Shown here: positions 57,483 through 64,000 of the stretch, piece by piece
Position numbering within the stretch: the stretch's first letter is position 1
Layout of the letters: each line of letters begins with the position of its first letter
Origin: Streptococcus parasanguinis
Lineage (GTDB): Bacteria > Bacillota > Bacilli > Lactobacillales > Streptococcaceae
Length of the DNA: 64,000 nucleotides
Reading direction: 5' to 3'
NCBI RefSeq assembly: GCF_032163505.1
Contig: NZ_CP134147.1
Span: forward strand, 276,501-340,500
The notes under the pieces: model-generated
Databases searched by the model: none
What the model was told of the DNA's origin: nothing
Seen by the model: the letters and a program-made list of their open reading frames with translations, nothing else
Program-made: the position numbers and the translations under genes

Positions 57483-58220
57483 GTGAAAAAATTTATTATT
57501 TTATTCTTAACAGTTGGTTCGGTAATTTCCCTAGCAGCCTGCGCCCCAAAACGCTATGAGCGTAAGCACAGTCCAGTAGGAGCTTCATCGGTCAAAAAAT
57601 CATCTGACAAGGCGCAAGAAAAAGAACAGTCAGAAGAAGCTAAGTCAGATGAGCATGATAAAGAAGCCATTGGGACCTTGTCAAAAGCGGACCAAGCGGA
57701 TATCTACTCGATCATTGAAAACAGTGCGTCTTTGACCTATTCACTTCAGGTGCAACCGACTCGCTTGCTAGAGTTGAACAATGATCACGGTGCGGTTGAT
57801 GGTTACCCGCAAGACATGTTCATTGATTACTACAATACCTACACGCCGGGAACCTATAATCTGCAAGATGTCATTGATAAATTGAATGCAGAAGAGACAT
57901 CGGACTCTATCCGCAGTCTGTCACAAGACAAGCTGATCCAACTGACAAACGAAAAGAAGGACGGCTGGCTCTATTCGACAAAAGACAAGGCCTTCTACGA
58001 AATTGTACCTGGTGGTCGTGGAGGAGCGATGCCACCGATGGAAATCCCTTCGCCTGATGAATGGGTGGTCAATGAAGATTCAGTTGAAGTGACAACGACT
58101 ATCCAAGGTACTTCCGATCCATACAGACGTTTTGTCTTGAAACGTAACAATAAGAACTACAAGGGTGGAAGCCATAAAACACGCTTTTATGTCGACAGTA
58201 CAGAATTCGCAAAATCGTAA
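57483..58220 (+). CDS. Lipoprotein of unknown function sharing the N-terminus of its neighbour
   Basis: A 245-residue lipoprotein starting at GTG (RBS ATAGGAGATATT) with lipobox LAAC (Cys20). The segment after the Cys (APKRYERK, then a Ser/Lys linker) matches the neighbour's TPKRYERQ. The rest is different: a mixed domain with LSKADQADIYSIIENSASL, GYPQDMFIDYYNTYTPGTYN and PGGRGGAMPPMEIPSPDEW. This pattern suggests a shared export-and-linker cassette joined to different outer domains. Function unknown. Confidence 0.72.
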   Translation: MKKFIILFLTVGSVISLAACAPKRYERKHSPVGASSVKKSSDKAQEKEQSEEAKSDEHDKEAIGTLSKADQADIYSIIENSASLTYSLQVQPTRLLELNNDHGAVDGYPQDMFIDYYNTYTPGTYNLQDVIDKLNAEETSDSIRSLSQDKLIQLTNEKKDGWLYSTKDKAFYEIVPGGRGGAMPPMEIPSPDEWVVNEDSVEVTTTIQGTSDPYRRFVLKRNNKNYKGGSHKTRFYVDSTEFAKS

Positions 58221-58282
58221 AAATAATCAAAAGCTATATCCAGCTCTAAAATTTTTATATAGAACTTGCTGAAGAATCAAAG

Positions 58283-58305
58283 AAAAAGGCCCTCAAAGCC
58301 TTTTT
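58283..58305 (+). terminator. Terminator after the lipoprotein pair
   Basis: AAAAAGGC/GCCTTTTT stem with a CCTCAAA loop and a T-rich end. Confidence 0.85.
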
Positions 58306-58369
58306 CTTTTGGGCTTGAATATGTTAAAATAAAAGGTATACGTGCTTGGATACAAAGATGAGGATATAA

Positions 58370-58785
58370 CATACAGATAGGCTGTTGAAATTCCTATCTC
58401 GTTGAGTTGCTTGACGCCTTGGTATCTTGAGTAACTGAACCCGGCCGAAAAGCTGTGTAAAAAAGATAAACTGTCTTGTCTTCATCGAAGACTTCGTCAG
58501 TTTCCTATTTTTACTTTGCTTTTGGCGGCCTAAGTATCTTGATAGTTGAACACGGGCTAAATTCCTAGTGAAAAAGATAGATTTCCTAGTGTGCGTGGCA
58601 CACTGCGCCAATCTCCTATTTTCATACGGGATTCTTCACGCCCTTTGTATCCTGATGAACTGAATTTTGGCCTCATTTCTTAGGAAAAAAGATAAGCTTC
58701 CTAGCACTCATCGAGTGCGGTGTCACCTTCCTATTTTTCTACAGAAATGTTCGGCAAGCCGAACCGTCCAAAATATCTTGATCTT
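58370..58785. repeat. Tandem array of about 113-bp hairpin units upstream of pnp
   Basis: Three imperfect units start with GTATCTTGA or GTATCCTGA at 58422, 58534 and 58647, and a fourth start is at 58773. Each contains AAAAAGATA...CCTATTTT arms enclosing a variable GC-richer hairpin (for example AGTGTGCGTGGCACACT and GCACTCATCGAGTGC). A partial unit lies before the first. No gene is visible in 58221-58828. The array ends in the pnp promoter. Confidence 0.75.
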
Positions 58786-58804
58786 TGTAGGCAAGTCGTA
58801 TAAT
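58778..58804 (+). promoter_or_regulatory. Promoter of pnp
   Basis: TATAAT (58799-58804) follows a TTGATC (58778-58783) after 15 bp. The TTGATC belongs to the start of the last repeat unit, so the array may supply the -35. The pnp RBS AAAGGGGA follows. Confidence 0.55.
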
Positions 58805-58828
58805 TTTATCAATCCAAAGGGGATTACA

Positions 58829-61051
58829 ATGACAAAACAAGTGTTTCAAACGACTTTTGCGGGTCGTGAGTTAATCGTAGAGACTGGTCAGGTTGCCAAG
58901 CAAGCAAATGGCGCTGTTGTCGTACGTTACGGTGAGTCAACTGTCTTGACGGCAGCTGTCATGTCTAAGAAGATGGCAACTGGGGATTTCTTCCCACTTC
59001 AAGTCAACTACGAAGAAAAAATGTATGCGGCTGGGAAGTTTCCTGGTGGCTTTATGAAACGGGAAGGACGTCCTTCAACAGATGCGACTTTGACAGCGCG
59101 TTTGATCGACCGTCCAATCCGTCCTATGTTTGCGGAAGGCTTCCGTAACGAAGTGCAGGTGATTAACACAGTACTTTCTTACGATGAAAATGCCTCTGCA
59201 CCAATGGCAGCCATGTTTGGTTCATCATTGGCCTTGTCTATCTCAGATATTCCATTTGACGGACCAATCGCTGGAGTACAAGTAGGTTATGTGGATGGGG
59301 AGATCGTCATCAACCCAACGCAAGAACAAGCTGAGCGCTCGCTTCTTGAATTGACAGTAGCTGGTACCAAACACGCTATCAACATGGTAGAGTCTGGCGC
59401 TAAAGAATTGTCAGAAGAAATCATGTTGGAAGCTCTTCTGAAAGGGCACGAAGCTGTTAAAGAATTGATTGCCTTCCAAGAAGAAATCGTAGCAGCAGTT
59501 GGGAAAGAAAAAGCAGAAGTAGAATTGCTTCATGTAGATGCTGACTTGCAAGCTGAAATCATCGCAGCCTACAACAGCGACCTTCAAAAAGCTGTTCAAG
59601 TTGAAGAAAAATTGGCGCGTGAAGCTGCAACTCAAGCAGTGAAAGATCAAGTAACAGCAGTTTACGAAGAAAAATATGCAGACCACGAAGAATTTGACCG
59701 CATCATGCGGGATGTGGCTGAAATCTTGGAACAAATGGAACACGCAGAAGTGCGCCGTTTGATCACAGAAGACAAGGTACGTCCTGACGGTCGTAAGGTT
59801 GATGAAATCCGTCTTTTGGATGCACAAGTCGACTACCTTCCCCGCGTACATGGTTCAGGCCTCTTTACTCGTGGACAAACGCAAGCCCTTTCTGTTTTGA
59901 CCTTGGCACCAATGGGTGAAACGCAAATCATCGATGGTTTGGATCCAGAGTACAAGAAACGCTTTATGCACCACTATAACTTCCCACAATACTCTGTAGG
60001 GGAAACTGGACGTTACGGTGCACCTGGTCGTCGTGAAATTGGTCACGGTGCTCTTGGGGAGCGTGCTCTTGCTCAAGTCTTGCCAAGCTTGGAAGAATTC
60101 CCATATGCGATTCGTTTGGTAGCAGAAGTTTTGGAATCAAACGGTTCTTCATCTCAAGCCTCTATCTGTGCGGGAACACTTGCCCTTATGGCGGGTGGTG
60201 TGCCAATCAAGGCGCCAGTAGCAGGTATTGCAATGGGTCTCATTTCTGATGGAAATAACTATACAGTATTGACAGATATCCAAGGTTTGGAAGACCACTT
60301 TGGCGACATGGACTTCAAGGTCGCAGGTACGCGTGACGGGATTACAGCCCTTCAGATGGATATCAAGATCCAAGGGATTACTGCAGAAATCTTGACGGAG
60401 GCTCTTGCCCAAGCCAAGAAAGCTCGTTTTGAAATCCTTGATGTGATCGAAGCAACCATTCCAGAAGTTCGTCCAGAATTGGCGCCAACTGCTCCGAAAA
60501 TTGATACCATCAAGATTGATGTGGACAAGATTAAGATTGTCATCGGTAAGGGTGGAGAAACCATCGATAAGATCATCGCTGAAACAGGCGTTAAGATTGA
60601 TATCGACGAAGAAGGTAACGTATCTATCTACTCGAGCGACCAAGCTGCCATTAACCGTGCTAAAGAAATCATTGCAGGCTTGGTTCGTGAAGCCAAAGTG
60701 GACGAAGTCTACCATGCTAAAGTGGTTCGGATCGAGAAATTTGGTGCTTTTGTCAACCTCTTTGACAAGACGGATGCCCTCGTTCATATCTCTGAAATGG
60801 CTTGGACGCGCACCAATCGTGTCGAAGACTTGGTAGCCATCGGTGATGAAGTCGATGTGAAGATTATAAAGATTGACGAAAAAGGTCGTGTTGATGCTTC
60901 TATGAAAGCTCTTCTCCCTCGTCCGCCAAAAGCAGAAAACAGCGAGGAAAAAGGTGAAAAAACTCATCGCCATGGCGATCGTCCTCGTCACCACAATAAA
61001 GACCACAAACCTAAAAAAGACTTTACTATTACACAAAAAGATTCAGAATAA
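58829..61051 (+). CDS. pnp: Polyribonucleotide nucleotidyltransferase (PNPase)
   Basis: A 740-residue phosphorolytic 3'-5' exoribonuclease of the RNA degradation machinery. It has two RNase PH-like domains (about 1-230 and 315-545; the second carries [10 protein letters not shown] and the RREIGHG motif), a helical linker, a KH domain (about 560-615, [11 protein letters not shown]) and an S1 domain (about 625-700, [13 protein letters not shown]). The His/Lys-rich tail is variable. I chose ATG 58829 (RBS AAAGGGGA); the frame extends upstream only into repeats. It heads a group with cysE, a GNAT gene and cysS. Confidence 0.97.
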   Translation: MTKQVFQTTFAGRELIVETGQVAKQANGAVVVRYGESTVLTAAVMSKKMATGDFFPLQVNYEEKMYAAGKFPGGFMKREGRPSTDATLTARLIDRPIRPMFAEGFRNEVQVINTVLSYDENASAPMAAMFGSSLALSISDIPFDGPIAGVQVGYVDGEIVINPTQEQAERSLLELTVAGTKHAINMVESGAKELSEEIMLEALLKGHEAVKELIAFQEEIVAAVGKEKAEVELLHVDADLQAEIIAAYNSDLQKAVQVEEKLAREAATQAVKDQVTAVYEEKYADHEEFDRIMRDVAEILEQMEHAEVRRLITEDKVRPDGRKVDEIRLLDAQVDYLPRVHGSGLFTRGQTQALSVLTLAPMGETQIIDGLDPEYKKRFMHHYNFPQYSVGETGRYGAPGRREIGHGALGERALAQVLPSLEEFPYAIRLVAEVLESNGSSSQASICAGTLALMAGGVPIKAPVAGIAMGLISDGNNYTVLTDIQGLEDHFGDMDFKVAGTRDGITALQMDIKIQGITAEILTEALAQAKKARFEILDVIEATIPEVRPELAPTAPKIDTIKIDVDKIKIVIGKGGETIDKIIAETGVKIDIDEEGNVSIYSSDQAAINRAKEIIAGLVREAKVDEVYHAKVVRIEKFGAFVNLFDKTDALVHISEMAWTRTNRVEDLVAIGDEVDVKIIKIDEKGRVDASMKALLPRPPKAENSEEKGEKTHRHGDRPRHHNKDHKPKKDFTITQKDSE

Positions 61052-61075
61052 TCATTAGAAAAGGAGGAGCACGGT

Positions 61076-61693
61076 ATGGGATGGTGGCGTGAAACCATCG
61101 ATATTGTAAAAGAAAATGACCCAGCAGCGCGTACCTCGCTGGAGGTCCTTTTGACCTATCCGGGCGTCAAAGCACTGGCAGCTCACCGTGTTTCCCACTT
61201 TTTGTGGAATCATGGCTTTAAGCTCTTGGCGCGGATGCATAGTCAGTTCTGGCGTTTTTGGACCCAGATTGAAATCCATCCAGGAGCGACCATTGCTTCT
61301 GGTGTCTTTATCGACCATGGAGCGGGCCTCGTTATCGGGGAAACGGCCATTGTTGAAAAAGGCGTCATGCTCTACCACGGGGTGACCCTTGGGGGAACAG
61401 GGAAGGATGTCGGTAAACGCCATCCAACGGTTCGTGAAGGAGCCTTGGTCTCCGCTCATGCTCAGGTCATCGGTCCGATTGAGATTGGGGCCAAGGCCAA
61501 AGTAGGAGCGGGAGCGGTCGTGGTCTCCGATGTACCGAGTGATGTGACCGTTGTCGGAATCCCTGCTAAAATTGTTCGTGTTCACGGTAAGAAGGATGAG
61601 CCAGTCATTCACCAAGAAGAAGAAAAACGCGAATACTACATGAACAAGCTGGAGCATGCCAAGGAAGCCAGTCATCGGTCTTCGAGTTTGTAA
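61076..61693 (+). CDS. cysE: Serine O-acetyltransferase
   Basis: A 205-residue enzyme making O-acetylserine from serine and acetyl-CoA, the first step of cysteine synthesis. An N-terminal helical part (WWRETIDIVKENDPAARTSLEVLLTYPGVKAL) precedes a left-handed beta-helix of hexapeptide repeats, with the catalytic His in DHGAGLVIGETAIV and YHGVTLGGTGKDVGKRHP. Gap to pnp is 24 bases with RBS AAGGAGGAG. It lies just upstream of cysS, as is usual in streptococci, linking cysteine synthesis and charging. Confidence 0.96.
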   Translation: MGWWRETIDIVKENDPAARTSLEVLLTYPGVKALAAHRVSHFLWNHGFKLLARMHSQFWRFWTQIEIHPGATIASGVFIDHGAGLVIGETAIVEKGVMLYHGVTLGGTGKDVGKRHPTVREGALVSAHAQVIGPIEIGAKAKVGAGAVVVSDVPSDVTVVGIPAKIVRVHGKKDEPVIHQEEEKREYYMNKLEHAKEASHRSSSL

Positions 61694-61705
61694 GGAGATC
61701 GCTAC

Positions 61706-62572
61706 GTGATTCACTCAACCCATACATTGAATGACCACCAACTACTGGAAGCAAAGGCCCTTATTGCCATCTGTCAGAAGTATGACGGAACTTTTCGGGA
61801 TCCTTATCTCTCCAATATGCTCAATTTTGATCCCGATATGCCCGCCTTTTTCCTTTATTATGAAAAAGGTGAACTTGTTGGCCTATTAACGGTTTATGCA
61901 GATGACCCAGATGTGGAAGTAGCGATTCTGGTCCACCCCAATCATCGTCGTCAAGGCATTGCGCGGGCTTTGTATAGAAGTTTTGAGACAGAAACGGCAT
62001 CTTATCCCATTGAGTCTGTGACTTTTCAGACAGAGCGTGTTTTTCTAGAGCGCCATCCTGATTTTGTCAACAACTGGGGACTGGTCGAGGATGAAGAGAC
62101 AGAAACCTGGTTAGGTAAGGATAGAAGACCTTATCCGTTGGCAACTGTTTCCAATCTGGACGTTTTGTTAGCAGATCGTTCGTATCAGGATCAAATTAGT
62201 CAGTTGAAATTTCAGGCATTTTCAGAGGAACATGAATCTAGAGAAGTTGTGGATAGATATGTCGCTAAAGCTCTGAAGGATCCAGAAAGTCGCCTATATA
62301 TTTTATTAAAAAACGGTCAGGTTATTGGAACTTGTACAGTTGATTTATCGAGTAATACGAATTACCTCTATGGTTTAGCAATAGCCGAACTTGAACGTGG
62401 CAAAGGCTATGGGAGCTACCTGGCAAAATCCCTTGTCAACCAACTCATTGAGCAAAATGACAAGGCCTTTCAGATTGCCGTGGAAGACAGCAATGTAGGT
62501 GCCAAACGTTTGTATGAAAAGATTGGCTTTGTCAAACAGACTCAGGTGGTTTATCTAGATAGGAAAGAGTGA
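61706..62572 (+). CDS. Tandem GNAT-family acetyltransferase
   Basis: A 288-residue protein with two GNAT folds. The first covers about residues 10-135, with the acetyl-CoA motif HPNHRRQGIARALYRSF. The second covers about 155-285, with LERGKGYGSYLAKSLVNQL and the final NVGAKRLYEKIGF. It begins at GTG 61706 after AAGGAG. The acetyl acceptor is unknown. It is in the pnp-cysE-cysS gene string. Confidence 0.9.
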   Translation: MIHSTHTLNDHQLLEAKALIAICQKYDGTFRDPYLSNMLNFDPDMPAFFLYYEKGELVGLLTVYADDPDVEVAILVHPNHRRQGIARALYRSFETETASYPIESVTFQTERVFLERHPDFVNNWGLVEDEETETWLGKDRRPYPLATVSNLDVLLADRSYQDQISQLKFQAFSEEHESREVVDRYVAKALKDPESRLYILLKNGQVIGTCTVDLSSNTNYLYGLAIAELERGKGYGSYLAKSLVNQLIEQNDKAFQIAVEDSNVGAKRLYEKIGFVKQTQVVYLDRKE

Positions 62573-62576
62573 ATAA

Positions 62577-63341
62577 ATGTTACTAGAAGAATTTGAAAAT
62601 GTACCTGCTGTTATCGAGCCAACTGACCGAAGCCTTCTTAGTAGTGGAGAAATCTGTGATACTATAATTCTGTCTTTTAATGGAGAAATCCTTAAACGAG
62701 TAAAGCAGATAGACGGAGTCTATGAAGGTGGCTATCTTACCAACCTAAATGGCAAATTTTCATGGTATATCTATGAAGTAGATGGACTTAAACTTGCAGT
62801 TGCTATGGCTACTATTGGAGCTCCAATGGTTGTGGGTTTCTTAGAAGAACTCAAAGCGAGAGGCTTTAAGAACTTTATCGTTTTGGGCTCTTGCGGAGTT
62901 CTAGATCAGTCTATTCAAGCAGATAAAATTATTATACCAAGTTCAGCTTTACGTGATGAAGGTACTAGTTATCACTATGCTCCAGCAAGTGATGAAATTT
63001 CTTATGATGAAGTGCTTCTCTCAACTCTGGAGAACGCTTTGAACAAATCTGGTATTGATCACATTCGGACTAAAGCTTGGACGACAGATGCCTTCTACCG
63101 TGAAACAGCTGCTAAGGTTAAACGAAGACTTGCAGCAGGAGCGAAAGTTGTAGATATGGAAGCTTCGGCTATCATGGCTTGGGCTCAATATCGACAAGCC
63201 AAGGTCTATCAATTTTTCTACACGGCTGACTATGTGGATCATCACAATCATGAATGGGATGCTAGACGTGAAGATAGAAAAGCAGATGCTATGACTTTCT
63301 TTAAGATTGCTGTCGATATTGCGTTAGAGTTGGAAAAATGA
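62577..63341 (+). CDS. Nucleoside phosphorylase family protein
   Basis: A 254-residue enzyme of the PNP/UDP phosphorylase family, which cleaves nucleosides with phosphate. Visible elements are MATIGAPMVVGFLEEL (substrate-loop region), the glycine motif VLGSCGVLD, and VVDMEASAIMAWAQ, the MExxA motif that binds the ribose. It starts 4 bases after the GNAT gene. The preferred base is not visible; uridine-type enzymes are similar. Confidence 0.88.
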   Translation: MLLEEFENVPAVIEPTDRSLLSSGEICDTIILSFNGEILKRVKQIDGVYEGGYLTNLNGKFSWYIYEVDGLKLAVAMATIGAPMVVGFLEELKARGFKNFIVLGSCGVLDQSIQADKIIIPSSALRDEGTSYHYAPASDEISYDEVLLSTLENALNKSGIDHIRTKAWTTDAFYRETAAKVKRRLAAGAKVVDMEASAIMAWAQYRQAKVYQFFYTADYVDHHNHEWDARREDRKADAMTFFKIAVDIALELEK

Positions 63342-63382
63342 GAATATAGATTCAAAAGCTAGAAACAGAAAGGAAATGAAGC

Positions 63383-64000
63383 GTGTTAAAAATTTATGAC
63401 ACCATGTCTCGTGATTTGCGAGAATTTGTCCCAATCGAAGAAGGAAAGGTCCGCATGTATGTTTGTGGGCCAACAGTTTACAACTATATCCACGTTGGGA
63501 ATGCCCGTTCAACGGTAGCCTTTGACACGATTCGTCGCTATTTTGAGTATCGTGGCTACGAGGTTAACTACATTTCCAACTTTACAGATGTGGATGATAA
63601 GATTATCAACCGTGCTAAAGAAGAAGGCATTAGTCCTCAGGAAGTGGCAGACAAGTACATTGCGGCTTTTCGTGAAGACGTGACGGCTCTCGGGGTCAAA
63701 CCTGCAACCCGCCACCCTCGTGTGGTCGAGTTTATGGACGACATCATTCGCTTTGTCGCTGATTTGATCGAAAAAGGCTATGCCTACGAGAGCCAAGGGG
63801 ATGTTTATTTCCGTGTGGAAAAATCTCACAACTATGCTAAGTTAGCCAATAAAACTTTGGAAGACCTAGAGCTAGGCGCTTCTGGTCGGACAGATGAGGA
63901 AACTGCTCGCAAGGAAAATCCAGTCGACTTTGCCCTTTGGAAAGCTGCGAAGCCGGGTGAAGTTTCTTGGGACAGCCCTTGGGGACCTGGTCGTCCTGGC
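63383..64000 (+). CDS. cysS: Cysteinyl-tRNA synthetase, N-terminal part
   Basis: The first 206 codons of a class I synthetase; the gene runs off the window. It starts at GTG 63383 (RBS AAAGGAAATG). Visible are [14 protein letters not shown], the zinc-ligand Cys in [18 protein letters not shown] with the HIGH-type motif (HVGN), [13 protein letters not shown], and [24 protein letters not shown]. It ends the cysteine-related group started by cysE. Confidence 0.96.
   Translation, partial: MLKIYDTMSRDLREFVPIEEGKVRMYVCGPTVYNYIHVGNARSTVAFDTIRRYFEYRGYEVNYISNFTDVDDKIINRAKEEGISPQEVADKYIAAFREDVTALGVKPATRHPRVVEFMDDIIRFVADLIEKGYAYESQGDVYFRVEKSHNYAKLANKTLEDLELGASGRTDEETARKENPVDFALWKAAKPGEVSWDSPWGPGRPG

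Noticed and set aside
58370..58785. Possible CRISPR array upstream of pnp
   Set aside because: Units are about 113 bp and imperfect, without short identical repeats and unique spacers; no cas genes are nearby.
60149..61036. 295-codon minus-strand frame inside pnp
   Set aside because: Shadow frame caused by codon bias; pnp on the plus strand is certain.

Overview
The window looks like a chromosomal segment of a Streptococcus, probably of the mitis/sanguinis group and possibly S. parasanguinis or a close relative. The evidence is the moderate-to-low GC, AGGAG-type ribosome binding sites, the streptococcal order yajC-uppS-cdsA-rseP-proS, a Gram-positive polC, pepS, pepF and clpL, LPxTG surface proteins, streptococcal-type lipoproteins, and a firmicute type VIIb (ESX/WXG100) secretion locus. 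The species is an inference; no rRNA or other taxonomic marker is present.

Layout. 1-1.1 kb: end of an amino-acid ABC importer (permease fragment and ATPase). 1.2-4.5 kb: two related lipoproteins, a lipase with a helical C-terminal tail, and two small helical proteins. This matches the Staphylococcus aureus TilA-TslA-TlaA/TlaB arrangement of a type VII 'reverse-domain' lipase toxin with lipoprotein immunity. 4.5-7.4 kb: clpL behind an unusual repeat-rich leader with an 18-codon peptide, then a small HTH protein. 7.5-12.8 kb: yajC, uppS, cdsA, rseP (eep) and proS. 12.8-13.4 kb: a lipoprotein on the minus strand.

13.4-27.5 kb is the type VIIb core (esxA, esaA, essA, esaB, essB, essC) followed by an AT-rich effector cassette: a DUF5082-like helper, a 668-aa LXG-like effector with an unrecognised C-terminus, a membrane-anchored candidate immunity protein and a second small helical protein. 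A perfect WalR/VicR-type box precedes the esxA promoter, and related half-sites lie upstream of the lipase-module promoter.

27.6-33.5 kb: a lipoprotein, a DUF3592 membrane protein, polC, and a 49-codon reading frame whose start codon appears to be ATA. 33.7-36.5 kb: a tandem CbxX/SpoVK-type AAA ATPase with an N-terminal beta-helix-like region, reminiscent of EccA. 36.6-41 kb: a 175-bp repeat element, pepS, a GlsB/YeaQ protein, two tandem DUF443-like membrane proteins (the family of the type VII immunity protein TsaI) and another membrane protein. 41-45.7 kb: def, a Crp/Fnr regulator with a palindromic operator, two paralogous MFS transporters and an RsuA-type pseudouridine synthase. 45.7-48.8 kb: the second 175-bp element copy and a CnaB-repeat LPxTG adhesin. 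49-52 kb: rpsO, a DUF4649 protein, trxA and pepF. 52.3-58.2 kb: a membrane protein, a PrgA-like LPxTG surface protein and two lipoproteins. 58.2-64 kb: a tandem hairpin repeat array, then pnp, cysE, a double-GNAT protein, a nucleoside phosphorylase and the start of cysS.

Working together: the machine at 14-24 kb would export EsxA, the LXG-like effector beside it and probably the lipase encoded about 10 kb upstream. The paired lipoproteins, the anchored protein and the DUF443 pair are the likely self- or sibling-protection genes. The undescribed parts are the streptococcal lipase module with lipoprotein immunity, the novel effector C-terminus and its surface-anchored partner, the possible shared regulation, and the beta-helix/double-AAA protein.
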